A DNA stretch of 64,000 nucleotides, taken from the NCBI RefSeq assembly GCF_036417845.1, contig NC_089981.1, forward strand, positions 21,720,001 to 21,784,000. The letters run 5' to 3'. Below are positions 43,101 through 58,100 of this stretch, piece by piece. The notes beneath the pieces are model-generated. The model did not search any database, had not been told where the DNA came from, and worked only from the letters and a program-made list of their open reading frames with translations. The DNA comes from Apteryx mantelli. Its lineage: Eukaryota > Chordata > Aves > Apterygiformes > Apterygidae. Each line of letters opens with the position of its first letter. Positions within the stretch are counted from its first letter, which is position 1. A program made the translations under genes and the position numbers.

Positions 43101-46100
43101 GCACTGCCCTAAAACGTGAGCAGTGTTTCAAGGAAATGCTTGGGAAAACTTTGATGTTACTTCGGCAACTGAGTAATAGTTAAATAATCTTAGATGTCTA
43201 ATAAATGCTTTTTTAAAAATGCATATTTTCTCTGATACAATAGACTGTTTGTAAACCAGATAAGTCAGATTTAAGTACTTGAAATGTCAAGACCAATAGC
43301 TGTTAAAATGCTTACTATGTTAGTAATTGAAAAATTCCTTTTTAAAAACCAAACTGAGAACTGTGCTTATTAACTGTATGAGAAAGATAAAAATATTTTT
43401 CTTTCTAGAATGCCAACTCCTGTCCAGTGGATCGAATCCTCTTTAAGTACATTAGTATTCGGGCACATTTTGGTGGTAAAATCTTAAAAAAGGTAAGCTT
43501 TCTACTGTAGTAAACAAAAAGTCAAACCTCCACAAAATAGTTGTCCAAAGGCTTATGTTTCTAGCATGTTTATCTGACATGTGATATCTGTATGAATTAT
43601 TTTTTTCCTATTTTGAGACTGCCTTTTACAGATCTGTTACAAATTTTCTTCCTCCTTAACCATGTTTGCTGCAGTATTGTGTATGAATTAAAGTGTGATT
43701 TAGGCTCCGATAGGAAGAAAAATGTCTATTTTTCTCTATAGAGAAAAAATAGGTCTAAAACTGCCTGTTTTGCATAATGGACATTTGACTCTAAGCTCTT
43801 CTATGAAGCCTGCTCATAAGGAGAAAATGCCCAGCATGCTGCAAATCCTGTTGTAATACAAATAGGAAGAACATAGATCAAACGTACTTGATCTGTTCCT
43901 TATGTGTTGTCATCAGCTATGTTGTGTGGTAGTTAGGTTTGTAAGAGGAAAGACACAAAGCAGTAGCCCCATTCTTAGAGGCACAAATTCAGTGTGCTGG
44001 TGGTCTCTTGCAAAAGAATATTGAGGAGCTGTCATTGCCCTTTTTTTATTGATGTCAGGAACATATTTGTCTTTTGGGGGTCATTCTGGGACTCTAGGAG
44101 TTTGCTGACTTTTCATAAACTTATTAAATGTTTGCATTGTAACAGAAGTGGAATTAACACTTTAATCTCAAAATAATTTAGAAAAAATGCAGTCGATTAT
44201 TCCTTTGAATAGGGGAATGAATAACTGCAGCATCAAACCCATATCAGAAAAGTGAGAAATGTTCAAGTTTGCTTTCTCCCCCCTGCTTTTTTTTTCTTTT
44301 TGGGGGTGTGTGTGGGAATTATGATTTCATCTGTTCTTAAAATGCAGTTTTCTAAAGTTCTCAGTGTCCAACTTAAACAAGGAAGATGGTGTTTTTCAAG
44401 TATTTGATTGTATCCTAGGTGTGTTGCATGAAGTAAGGTTCTGGTATGCGGCAGCTGTTATGGTTGGTTTACTGCAGTTGCTGTTAATGCAACAGTAGAT
44501 TTTAGAGGTGACAGGTTCCGTGTAAAATGTGGCATGCTCTCTTCTTTAGATTCCTGTTGAGAACGCAAAAACTCAGGGTAATGATGGAGAGGATGATCCA
44601 ACCTTCTGCGAGGTGTGTGGCAGAAGTGACCGTGAGGATCGCCTGCTGCTGTGTGACGGTTGTGACGCAGGGTAAGAAAAATTGAAATGTATGTAGCACT
44701 GGTGTGATTGCAGATGGTACTGCAGGGCTGGCCGGCGTATGGTCCACAGGCTATATCCGGTCTGTAGGCTGCTCCTTGCTGCTCTCTTCGGGCTCATCAT
44801 GCAGCCAGACATGCATCCGTGTGCTTATAGTGCTGACGTTCCCAGTGTGACGGATCCTTTTCTGGTCACGTAGCAGTATATGTGTAGAGTCCTGCAAACA
44901 TTAATGCTGCAGGTGCAGTTGCCCATTTGGGTGGTCTACAGTTAAGTGACTTGGTGTGATAGCAGGCCTCCATCGAGTGACTGAGATGTCTGTGCTCGCC
45001 CTTGCAATGGGCGAATGTCTGGGTGCTCGAGGGGGCTGTAAGCATAAATCTTTGTCCCCTTGAGAGGGCATGTGCCTTGTCCCCAGTTGACTGGCGTTAG
45101 TGCTGTGAGAGAGGAGTGCTGAAGACTTGCAGCTTCATGAAATCTGGAGGTTTTCTATAGCTACAGCTATTAAATGATTCTCTTGTATACTTCTGTCTCT
45201 ACCTAACGCTTTTTTTCTTGATTGATTAAAGTAACTTGAAGTGTTTCAGTAGAGGCACCAAGACACTTGAACATGACTTTGGGTCTATGGTCTTCTGCTA
45301 GAATTTAAAGCTATTATACTGTCTTAATCAGTCTTGCAAGGCTGTCAGTTTGACAACGTCAAAACTCACCCACTGAACGAAACAAGATACTTGCTTGCAA
45401 TGAGTATGCAAAATAATCTTTAACAAATGACTTGCAGCAAGCTTAATTGACATCTAATAAGTCTAGTTTTTTCTTTGTGTTCTGTAGTCTCTGTATAAAT
45501 TGATTTGCCTTCCAGAGAAGAGACAAAATCAAGAACACTAAATCCTGTTAAGTATGTCATCCGCACACTGAGCAAGTGGTCTAAAATACTTGAACTAACG
45601 CAGTTTCGTAAGGCTTATCTGACCTCAGATCTTTCAGTTCTTTCTGAACTTTCGTAAGTCTTATCTGAACTCAAGGTATTGCTTCAGATTTTCCTTTGTG
45701 GTCTCTCAATACTGATTTTTTTTTTTTCTTCAAGCCTGGTATAGGTCTTTTTTTTTTTTTTAATCTTATTTTCCTAAAATTAGTTCTTTATAAAAAAAAA
45801 AAAACTTCTAGAGTTAGCAGCTTTGGAAACACCTTTTGAAGAAAAAGCTTATACTGTCTACTAGTTCTCTGTGGCTGAGAAAAACGTAAAATAGCTTGCT
45901 TCAAGTCTTAGTTTCATTTCTGTGTTCTCAGTCTGACCTGATGCTGGAGTAAAAACTTCATCATTTACTTTTTGCCGAAAATTTTATAGCCAGTGGAGTC
46001 ATCCTGTCTGTTTCCATCAATATGGAGGGCAGCACTGGCTTCAGAAAGGCTGTCAAGTCCAAATTTACTGGCATTTTTAAGAACTGGTAGTGTCTTAACC

Positions 46101-49100
46101 TAATTTGGCTTTTCACAATACTTAATCTGTGTAGTACCATGCTATGACTTATGAATTAAATAATCTTACGGTTTAAGTAATCAAATTCTCTTCCAGTAAA
46201 GACCCGTTCAGGTAAGTCTTGTTGGAATGTGACAGTCTAACTTTCTGAGCTGTGGGGATTTGTAGCATGACAACAAGTGTGATGGTTAGTATGAATGCAG
46301 AAGTGTGCATGTCTAGACCCTAGTGCAAGGGTTAATTATATTAATTGTATGTGTGTCTTCATTCAAGTGACCTCGTAGCAAGAAGAGGAAAGGAACTCAC
46401 TGACCTAAAGATAAGGTGTCAAGAAGTTGAAGAACAGGGCTAGATCCATAGCCAAATACTCATGGCTAAAATTCCTGAATTTCATAAGTTTCTTGTTTTC
46501 CTTATGGTTTGTGAGGACTGAGACAAAATAATTGGGCAAAAGATCCCAAACAGTATCCATTCCTAAATGGTATAAAATGCAAGTTCAAAATCAGTTCATC
46601 ATTGCTGGTCACACACAACCCAGGAGATTTGATGAGGACTCGATGGGAAGCGTCTCTTGTCCTTTGTGTTGTGTGCACATGATCCTGGCCAGGCTCCTTG
46701 GGCACTCAAAGTCTTGGCGCTTGTGAGCAGTTGGTGCAAGAGCGCAAGTGAATGAATCCGAGAGAATGTGTGTGCGTAAAAATCAAATTTAATTTTTTTA
46801 AAAAAAAAAACAGATATCATCTTCCCTATCTATAAGGTTTGGCGTTGAGTTTAATTACCATGATTAGGTTTTTCCCTCTCCAGGAGATGAGAAGATCTAA
46901 ATAGCTGTTGCAATAGGTTCTCCTGCTGTCCGTGGGTTTAGGGCTGAAAGTCTTTCCATGTCATTTGGGTCATAATGTGACCTCAGAAAATCTCAGAGAT
47001 AATCTAAAATATATATAACGAAGCTCTTGCTACAAGCACTTTTTTATGACTTTAGCCTGAACTTAACAACATTACTTGTCAGAATACTACTTTGGGGAAG
47101 TTATTTAATTCCTGGCAGCTAGCAATTGGAAAAGGAGCTCTTTTTTCACCAGACAAGGAAAATGCTCTGTTACTCTATTTCTTTTAAGTAATGTTTTATT
47201 GCAAACAGTTTTTCAATCTTATCTTCTTGCCTCTGCAAAAAGAGAGAGTGAAAAAATCTCTTCTGTTAAGATGTAATCTCTTATGCAAGAGGAACACAGT
47301 AATCCATTTTGTATTGACAATTAATATATTTTAGAATAAAAGTGATATTTAGTTGTAAGTTGTAAACTGAGTCTAGTAGGAACAGGTTTTGAAAGACGAA
47401 TCTGAAGCCAGAGTGGTGGGTGGAAGGAAGATTAGCTGTGGTGGTCTCCCTGCGGTGTTTTGTGTTGCTGGGAGATGGGGTTGGAGTATCAGGTGGATGC
47501 TCCTTCCCTTTCCTTGCTCTAGGCACTGCAGTATGTTACCAGACAGCGAATTTTGTTGTGGAAAGGAGAAAGAGCTTCACCCTTCTCGCTTGACTTGCTT
47601 CTGTGTCGAATGCTGCACTGTGTCAGAAATAACGCGAGGGTTTCCCTTTCTAGAAAAAGAACAACAAAGTTGGTTGTAGAAATGCTGCTAATCTGAAGCT
47701 CTTGCTTGAAGGCCATGGTCCCCCAGTGTTCCTTGGCTGGGCGCGTTGGCCTTAGCCCTCAGTTTTCATGGGAAGCACCGCGCTTACTTGAGGAATCTGT
47801 TTTAATTCTTTTTAGCGCTGTAGCTTGAGTATGAGTTGCTTCAAAAAAGTTCTGTGCTACTGATGCATGTAGCTTTGGATGTGTTTTAGCTGCTGCAAAT
47901 GGAACAAATTATGGAACTGAAGTTGGGTAGCGTTAAAGAGCTTCTCTGGATAGCTTCTCTAAGTGGTTGGTGAGGCTGTTCAACCTAGCTGTTCAGTCTG
48001 TGAAGTAGAGAAGAACGCTTTGCAATGTTTAACTAAGGCAGCATCATGCTTTCTTCTTTCCCTTTGAAACCTGATCAGGATGAGCGCAGTCCTCTGTAGG
48101 GTGTGTTTAAGGATTGTGTGGTTAGTCTCCAGTGCCGCAAGCAGCGTGACTGAACTAAGCTCTGGATCCTAGCTTGTGCAGTTATGCAGAAATCCCTATC
48201 GCCAGTTGCTTTCTTCATAACACCTGGTACATATGGGATATGATGCATGTATTCAGTGTATCAAGGCATTGCAGTTGACCTGTGTCTGGCATGCAAAATA
48301 AAGTGGTCATAAGTACCAGTTACGTTAATACTGCGTCTGTTCCAGGGAAGTGATGTTGTTCTCAGATTGTCTGTCTCCCAGTGCTTTGACATTCTCTCTC
48401 TTTTCTCATTGCTGCCATCAGTTTTGGCTCTGTCAGTACACTTGTTGCAGCTTGGGTTCAAATACCAAGTATACAGGAAACAATGAGGGCAAACACCCTC
48501 ACTTTTCTGAGCTTTTTTGAGCCTAAAATGATCAAAATGCCATCTAGATTAGAAGAGACTGGTATAACCATCAGGTAGGGTTGCTTCTTTGGGGATTGAT
48601 AGAAGCAGATGCATAGACCATGGTTTCAAGCTTAAGTAAATGTCTTTGCATGTGGGGTGATCACATTATATAGTGTGTGGATAGAGCACACCATTTTTTT
48701 TTTAATTTAAATTTTTTGTATTTATTTTTTTCCTCTCTAGGTATCACATGGAATGCCTTAATCCACCTCTGAGTGAGGTCCCTGTAGACGAATGGTTCTG
48801 TCCAGCCTGTGCCCCCATGGGTATCAGTGCTGCTGCAGGTAAGGGTTTGGTGTTGTCCAGTCAAAGTAGATATTTTTCTCCTGATTTAGATCACATGAAG
48901 CAGCTGGTTGATCTATTTTAAAACAGTTGTTTTGATAGACACCATCTCCTCAACTTACTGGCTGAGAAGGGGATCTTGTTTACTAAAATTTTGATCCACA
49001 ATTACAAAATGTGGAGTTTCTTCGTGTAAGCATTCTTTAACCTTCCTGAGGCTAGCCCAAAAGCATAATGAAACAGCATTGTATTATGTTAGAAGGAACC

Positions 49101-52100
49101 TATTAGTATCCTGACCTTGGATTGCCAGGGTAGCAGCAACTTTTGATACTTAGAAAATCTTCTTTCTGGGTAACAGTCTAAAGCAGTGGTGCCGGCATCT
49201 CTTTTCATTCTCTCTTAAGAGAGAATTTCTGCATTTGGAGGTGATTGGCTTAAGAAAGGGAATCTTCTTGTCTGGATTCTTTCACGTGTAGAAAGGCGGA
49301 TGACCCAGGCATCTTTTCTTTCAAGATACAGATCATGTGAGCGAAGAAGAGGTTGCTGCCCTTATGGCTGATGTTATTCCTACCACTAGTAGACTACGCC
49401 CTCACGTCCGAACCCGAGCTATAGCCAGGACTCGGCAAAGCGAACGAGTTAGGGCAACGGTGAACAGGAACCGGATAACAACTGCGCAACAAATTCAGGT
49501 ATTTGAAAGTATTTGTTTAACGAGCCTTTGAAAGAGCCTTGTGGAAGAGCCGAAACAAGTCCCCAGTTTAAATAGCTAAGCAGTCTGAGTGTTGACTGTC
49601 CAAGGTAAAATGGTTAGTAGTTTATTGAGGCATAGCACAAGTGGCTGTGCAGCAGGTGACCAAGACTCTCTAATTTGACAATTGCAGTACCTTCCCCTCT
49701 TAATCTGCATTTTTACTGCCTCAGTCATGAGCAAAACTTTATTCCTATTTCCAGAGGATGTTAATTTGCTGTTTGTGCACTACTGCTAGATTTTAGCATG
49801 CTTTTTTAAGAAGACAAAGCCTGTTTATTTGATATCTGTGTACTTGCTTGTCTGTCCTCCTGCCCCCTTTCCAACAACAGTTTAACCTGTTGGCTAGCTT
49901 CAGCCAAATTGGAGAGAGAAAAATAATATTTTTAAGGCTTCTGTATTTGTGCAAATCTGCATCTGATATGGGAGAGACACAAATTCACATGCCCTCACTG
50001 ATGTTGCAATGTGGATTCAATCACATTAATAGGTACCAGAGAAAGCTACACAAGGAAGTACCCCCAAATACCCAGCCTCCAAGAAATTCTTTTACTCGTG
50101 GAACCGTTTATTGAAAAAGTAGGAACAACTCGGATGGCATTGGCTGGGGTAATTGGGATCCTTTAGGTAACAGTCGGTGCGCTGCAAAACAGAAGCTTTC
50201 AAACTTGGGAGTCTCCTGTCTAGTCTGCCCTTTGGCTTTAGCCACAGTACTCTACCCTTCATTTGCGTTAATATTAAAAGCCTTAATTCTCACAGGAATT
50301 GACTGTGACTTACTGTAAAAGCAGAACCTGTAAATAACCTCTCTAGGACTAGTAATACGTTAACAGCTTCTTCATGTTGCTGTTGAATTTACTAGGAACG
50401 CTCAAAATACTGAAAGCTCTGAAAGCATGCTTGACATAAGGGAAAACTGAGGACGGTCAAGGATGGGCACAAGTTGCCTGTAGAGATTTTGGAATCTCTG
50501 TCCTTGGTGATTTTCAAGACCTGCCAGGAGAAAGTCTTTAGCGACTTTGAATTCAGTGTTGATCCAGCTTTGACTAAGGAGTTGGACCTCCTGAGCTGCA
50601 GTCCTCAGGGACACCCTGAGGTCCTGTCCAAACTCCATGATTCTATGGAAATAAGCTTTTTTTCATCTGACAATAACATATGCAACTTGGCTTGATTATA
50701 TAAAAGTGGGTTTTTTTGTTTTTTTTTCCAAAAGTAGGAAACTGTAGAAAAGACAGAGAAGGGAAGAGTGGATAAAACTAAATGTTTCTTCAGGTCATTC
50801 AGTTGGCTGTGGATTTCCAGTTGGGTGTGGTGCAAAGGCTGTAGTAGGGTGGGCAAGACTGGGAGAAAATTGAGTTTGAGGTGAGAGGTCAGTTGGATTA
50901 AACTTTCCCTTAATTTCCGGTTGTAAAGGTTGGGTGAGAAAGAAACACAAAATGCATTTAAGATCTGTTAAGTGCCTCAACTTCATGCCCAACTTTTTTT
51001 ATATTCTGCAACTTTGGGAAGAAAAATTAAAAGTAAATAAAGACAGGCATATGGGAAGCAAAATAAAATGCTGAAATCTGGCAGGGGGGTGGGGGGGAGG
51101 AGGAAGGACCTATTCTGTTATTATCTTACCTTCCTGCCATCTGGAAAGAATAGTAGACTGTTCATTAGCTCTCCAGATTCTACCTGTTGAATTTCTCATC
51201 AAAACCATTATAACAGGAGGAGGGAAATTTGTAGCAAATCTAGAATGATCTTAACTGAAGCAGTAAATACAGTCTGAAATTTGTTCCATGAATGAAGATG
51301 TGGCTTGCCTGAAGTTTTTAGCGTGACCTTTTTGAATAATTTTAGGACTTCCCCAGAGTGTGTTAGTAGTCCTTAAATTCATTACCTCCTCCATGGCGGA
51401 GGTCATCTTATTTGGATATGATCCCCTATCTCCAAACCTAGAGCTCTTTACCTCAAGTTTTAAAAGAATTAATAAAATAGGAAAACTCAATGGTTTGATG
51501 CGTTCTTGTTAAGCAATTGCATCTAAGTTGTCAGGGCTGTATGCTTAAGAAAATCGCAGTGGCAGAGCGTTCTTTGAGGTGAAAGGCTTGCGAGGTAACT
51601 GCTAGTGCTTTTCTTTCTCTCCCTGCCTGTTCTAGAAATACAGTGTGTAGCCGTCTCCCTGCAGATGAGAGAGGTGGTGCCCGGGGACTTTACCGTTGCA
51701 TAGTAGTGCGAGCCTGGGTGCCAAGTACTTCCCATTCAAGAAGCCATTCCCAGCTCCACTTCTCAATCTGCAGAGATTATTACAAACTATACCTAGAAAG
51801 GTACTATTACTTATTCACTTTGTCTTTAAATAAAGGCACATTTTATTCTAGTTCATGCTTTGAGTTGACTGAAGCTTAATTCTGCTGGTTAAAAAGGAGA
51901 GCTTAAGCTGTTGTCCTCAAAGCATACAGAGATGCTGACTTCAGATTCTTGGAAAGCTCTAGTATTCAGAAGGTGGAGGGTTTGTTTTGTAATTCATGTG
52001 TTATTCTGTACATGCCTAAAATAGCAGTGGTTACCTAGACGTACTATTTTAGGCCTTTCTAGGAAAATAAGTATTTTTGACTAGACTAATGTTCAGGGCT

Positions 52101-55100
52101 TTCCTTGTTTCATCCTGTCCTCCTCCAAATCAAAGAAGCTTACATAGAATCCGTTGGCACCTGCAATACTTTAAAACAGTGTCCTGATAAAAACAGCTTA
52201 GTAAAAATAGTTTGGAGCTAAGAGCGAAGCCTAGTGAAATTGCTGCCATGTTAAGATGAGTTGAAACATTTCTGCTGACATGTTCCATTTTCATCCATTT
52301 TGCAGTTTGATGCTTGTTTGCCACCATGAGATGCTTTAAAGCAGGTTTCCCCCAGTTTTTGTGTCATTATTTATAATCTGATGCATGTGCTTCTGTAGAA
52401 AGGAAGCACAGTGAATGGTCTGTATCATCAGAAGCATCTTGGCATCTACTCCACTCATAGGAAACTTATCAACACCAGATGCATGGTAGTTGCTTGAATA
52501 AAAGGGGTAGAAGAAACACTTTATGAATGTGTTTGATATAAGCATGTCACTTAACCTAGCTGTTTAGAGAGGACTACTCTTACCCCTTTCCAAGGAAAGG
52601 AAATTGTGCTATGTCGGCTCAGCCAAGGAGGCTTTGAGTTCACCTCCTGAGCCTGGTGCTTCAGGGCTCCGTACGCTTCAAATGCGTTTAACTGTGTTAA
52701 ATGTGGCTGATCCCATGTCAACCCCCAGAGGAAAGAAGAGTTTGAACCTTGTAGGAGCAGCCCCTGATTACCGCAGTTAAGTGACCCACTGAAGTGGGGG
52801 CTCACGGCTACCATGGCAGTGAGATCCATGAGGCGCATGTCTGAAGCACCACTGCTAGTGGTACAGCCTCTGGGCAATTCCACAGCTCATTAGGGTAAAC
52901 GCAACCTAAAGAATGAGGTGCTTAAGGTGGGGGACCCATATCCTTTTGGCTTTTTTGTCTTTGCCTCTATTGGCCTTGCTGCTTGAGGAGCCAGAGGTTA
53001 TTTGGGTGGGTTTGGGAAGACTCTGCTGTGTGAATGTGTGGGATTGCTCTCATTAAAAAGAATCTGAGTTAGACTAGCCCTGATCCGTAGTGCTGAGTGA
53101 GCCTGAAAAGCAAGGTCAGATTCTGCTTAATGTGACAGTCAGTAGGTGAGAAAAGTGACCTAACTGCTTAACTGGCACCTTGGTTTGTGTTGAAAGATGT
53201 CATAGGCACTTTTTATTTGAATCCAAAATCCATTTTTCATCAAATGCTTTTATAATTATCTTGAAGCTGATCTTTACCGGTAACATGTAACTTCTGTTCC
53301 CACATGCAGCACGTGCCGAGGTACCTCATGTCCTCTCTTCTGGATGAAACAATTGAGGCAGTCGTAGCAGGCCTAAACACAGCCATCTACCAGCGACCTC
53401 TTACACCGCGAGCTCCAAGGCGGAAAAGAAAAACGGGTAAGGGCATCAGAAGCCTTCTGTAGATCCCATCTGCGAAAATAAAAGCTTTGGAAAGGAAAGC
53501 TCAAGTCCTACTAAATAGTCTAAGCAGCTGTAGCCTGCCACACCTCTGCAGCTACACAGATATGCCACGTGTATTTTCTTCTCTTTCCAAGAAATATGCG
53601 TGTTCAGTTTAAAGGTCACTTTTAAATTAATGTTGATGATTTCAGTTGTTCTGCTATGCTGTGTTGTACTGTTGCAGCACACTGTAGATACCTCTGTTTG
53701 AGCTGCTTTGTGTGCAATGGGGACATGAAAAAGGGAGTGCAGGGTAAAATGCAGTGCCAGCACTCAGCCAGGTACTTGGTTGCCTTTGTCCCATCAGGTA
53801 GGAGGAAGAAAGTAGCAGGCAAAAAAAGAATTCCGACAAAATCTTCTGTTGGGAAGAAGAGTTCAGGAACACAGCTGAAGAGACGCAAGCGTCTGGTGAA
53901 GAAGAGAAGGGGGAAAAAGATGAGAATAAGATCACATGTGAGTTTCTGCCGCTATCAGAATCTCTTCCATTATTCAGCCATATGATCTACAAAAGCAGTA
54001 TTGCGTGGGATTCAGTGGGAAAATACTGTTTTATAATGATAACAAGATTACCTCTTTCTGTGGGAGTATGTGCAGGTCCGTAAAGACATTCTACATGGGA
54101 ATAAATTATGACTTCCAAGCAGGCCTGCTGGGTTCGCTGACAAAACCTGTCATCTCAACTGCAGGGATCACTCTGTAAAGTGTGTCCTTCAGGCTTTGTG
54201 TTATGTTTCCGCCATTAAACTCTAGTGTTTACTTGATGTTGATACAAACTCGGTTACACTTGCCACCGCTTCCTCCTATTTGTTTTAATAGGCTATGGAT
54301 ACTTGTGTCTGTGGTGTTGCAAACCCAGTTAATTAGTTATGAGGGCTGTCAAAATCCCTCTTCAGCTGTGGATAGTGTTCTCGTTTGAACTCCACCGAGT
54401 ACTCTGCACCAGCTTGACTTTTGTCTTGACCTACCTGAACTAAAGGATACTTCCTTAAGTCTAGTATGTGCAGTCTCTGTAGGAAGTGACATGCAGATTA
54501 TGATTGGAAGTTTAATAAATACTTTGAAACAAAAATATAAAATAACTGCACACCACTTCTGCTACAGGATGCTGCAGATCAGAGTTGATAATAACCTGAT
54601 CACTGTACTTTGGTTAACTATAGAATTTGGAGCTTTAAACACAGGATGTGCATCTACTCTAACATGCTTCCCAATCTCAGCCAGTGAACTATGCAGATAA
54701 GCCAAAATTGAAGTTAAAATAGTGCTTCCAAACTGCCATAGTTTCTTGGGGCTGTTTCTCTAATGGCATTTTTGCACTCATAGACCATTATAATATACTG
54801 TACTTTTGATATTGACAGAAGCTTGTTTTGCAATATGTAGATACAAATAACCTAATGTCTTTATCTGTGCAGGTAAAAAATGAGGTTACTACTCGCTCCC
54901 GTATCGCAAGAACTCTGGGTCTTGGTAGACCCATGTGTGGAGCCTCAATTCCTTCTGTATACAAAGCAACGGAGCCCTCGCTTGGTCTTATGAGAGCAGA
55001 TATCGGTGCAGCTTCTCTGTCCGTGTTTGGAGATCCCTATGAATTGGATCCTTACGAAAGGTAAAATAGCTTCAGATTATGTTTGAGGACCTGATAATTT

Positions 55101-58100
55101 CACAAGCATCAGTGTGTTTGTGTGTGCAGGTAGGTATATTCATATCTTTTTGAATATTTGAAACCTGGCTATTGTGAGGTTTAGGAAGCTGATGTATTGG
55201 GTTATATTTTGGAAAAGAGGTTGTGGATTATTGCAAGTAGTGTAAACCTCGGATCTGAAGACAACTTTGGATACGCAACTCGCAATAATCTATTGGCCTA
55301 TTTGTTTTTTTTCTTCCCTTCTCAGCCCTCTTTAAAGAGGTTTGCCAAAATGATAAGCCTCATAGAAAACTTAGCCAAGGTTTTCATGAGGTTATTCAAA
55401 GGCCAGAATCTGAAGGAGTCAATCTTAATTGGTTATTACTTACTAGTTTTAACTGAAGATAGCCAGCATTTTTGGTATACGGTGTACAGTAACTTAATGT
55501 AGAATTCAGTAGACCTCTAGAATCTTCCATGCTTCTCTCCTTCCCCTTCTTCCCTTTTCCAGATACTTTAAAGTGAGGTGAAATCCTACTATGTCGTAGT
55601 CTTTACTCTTAAGCCCTAGATCTTGGAAGGGGGAAGCTGAGGAGAGGGATCTGAAGTTAGTGTTGTCAAAGTTCAGTTTTCCCACTAAATAAACTGGTTT
55701 GGCTGTCTTTTAGAAGGACGCTGCCCATTTAATGTTTAAAAAAAAAAAACTTACATTTGAATCTAAATTACTGTCCTATTAGCCACAGAAAGCAAATATA
55801 TTGGAGAAGTCATCTTATGTATATATTGTAATAAAACAAGTAATACTTTAACCATATCTGTTCTGTTGATCTTACCTATTCCATACATTTGACATGAAAA
55901 AACTCACGTGTTTGTGTTTTGATTTGTTTTACCCACAGTAACGAAGAGGTTCCAGCAAATCCAGATTCACCAGTGAGCGCTAAAAGGAGAGTTCTCTCGC
56001 AGTCAGCGCTGAGGTCTCATCGTCCTGTAGCTAGACCCATTTCTGTAGGACTTCCCAGGTAAAACAAAAAACAAAAAAACAAACAAACAAAAAAACCTTT
56101 CAAGTGAAGTGTTTCTTGTTTTGTTTGTTTGTGTTTTTTAATTGTGTAATTACCCTAACAAAAAAGCAACCTAAGTGATCATCCTGGTTTAATTTTTTTC
56201 TTGCCCTGAGCACTTTGAAGGAGTGAGGGGGGGTATAGGTATATAAATCACTGTAATATTTCGTGCAAGAATTGCTCTTTATGTTGAAGGACCCACACTT
56301 TTTCTTCTTTAATAGCTCTAATTCTTGCATTGAAATTTCAGATTCATCTTTCCACCGTAACCCTGGTTCTTTTCACTTAGCTTGTGATTTTAAACATACC
56401 AGTGGAGTTACTAAGAAATCCCTAGGCTCATTAACTTTTAAAAACCAGCTTGTTTGTTTGAGAGGGCAGGGGAATCTAGTTACGCGCTCATTTTGTGCTC
56501 TGCAGTGCCAGTTATTGGCCTGCCCTGAGTAGTAGGGTGCAATTGCCTGCACATCCAGAGGAGGAAATGAGGGATGTACTCACATCACCCAATTCCTCTG
56601 CCATTTGGAGCTCTGAAAATCGAGAGATGACTCTCTGCTTTGAACCCTCAGTTTAACGACTGCTTTGCTGTCTGACCGGTGTCTGCCTGTGTGCGAATCG
56701 CACGCCCCGGCACTGGCTGGGGGGCGTTACGGGACCGGGTGCGTTATGTTGCAGCTGAAGGAGGCTCCGGCCGGAGCACGTAGCGAGGCAGTGATGGGCC
56801 TCTCTGGGCCTGGGCCATGGGATGCAGCACGGAGGAGTGGGACATGGGGAGCAGAAGCATGGTGAGGAGAAAAGGGAGAGGAAAAATGACCGGAGCAAGT
56901 ACAAACTGAGTCACAGAAAACTGCAAGGCAAGGGGAACCAAAGAGCTAGGAGAAATGGAGAGCTCGACTTAAATGATTAAAGGGTGTGAGATCTACATGG
57001 CTGTCCTCTAATGTATCTGGCTTACAGTGAAGACTTGTTTATCAGGATTAAAATAGTATATTTCTATGATAACTTTGAATATTCCTCTGCTTTTCCCGTC
57101 TCTATCCTGACAGAAGCCTTTCAGGAAGATTTCCTTCTCCTCTGAGGTAGCTTGGATAGCATGGTTTTCAGAAGGCAGAACTATTTAGCTGAAATCCAGC
57201 TTTTCTAGAGTTATGATTTGCCTGGAATATAGTGAATTTCTCTGTCTGGTCTGGGAGGCCAGTGTTTTTACCTGTCCCATTCTGTCTTTCTGTTGTATGC
57301 TATTACAGGTTTCTGGTGTAAATTCTGTTTGGAAAGCTTGCTTTGTTGTCATCCAGAAATGAAGCACAGCTCCCTGGAAGACCTGAGTCTACTGGTCCCT
57401 TAATATATCAGAACCTTTTGGAAGTTGTTTTAAAAAACATCAACACACAAACAAACAAAAACTAAAAAGAAAAGTTTGGGTGGTATTTCCCCCCCCCTTT
57501 TTTTTTTGTCTTTATAAACTTGGTCCATAAAATAGGAATCACAGTAAAATGATGTTTCAAGAACAGAGAAATTACAGTTATAAACCATTTCTTAAGACTG
57601 AGTAATGCGTGAAGGGGAGTTTGTGCTGCCCCATGTGGGGGAGCACTGCTGTTGTTTTTCAGTGTAGTTCCTCCTGTGCTATGCTCTTAAGTACCTACCA
57701 GTAGGCATCTATGGGAATTCTAACAATTGATGCTAAACGTTGGTTTAAGTTTCATCAATTTTTTTTTTTTAATAGCAGTGTAGGTCTGAGGAATAGACTT
57801 GTGATCCTGACTGGGTGGGAAGAAGAGAGACAGCTGGGATGCAGCAGTTCAGCACTGTGAAGTGCTGAACAACAGCTAATGCTTCCAAAATGAACCTTAA
57901 ACACGCTGGAAAGTTAATCTTGCTATGTAACACAATGAGCATTGCCCTTAAATAAGATGAGAAACATTTGCTTACCAAAGGTTCCTGGTGCAATTACGTG
58001 CTTTCCTATTCTGTGGTGTTCCTGCAGGAAATAACTAAATGCTTCAACTTCTGCTTATCGGAGGGAGGTGGGAGCTGGATGACACTAATGAAGCCGAAAT

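Noticed and set aside
44728-44790. Sequence like GGGCTGGCCGGCGTATGGTCCACAGG suggesting an interspersed repeat
   Set aside because: Only a vague resemblance and no defined ends or second copy in the window. I could not assign it to a family.
52551-52883. A 110-codon minus-strand frame in PHRF1 intron 8
   Set aside because: No recognisable domain, no splice signals and ordinary intron composition; kept only as a note.
57847-57870. Perfect small hairpin as a possible microRNA
   Set aside because: The stem is only 10 bp with no extension. A precursor needs about 30 bp of pairing.
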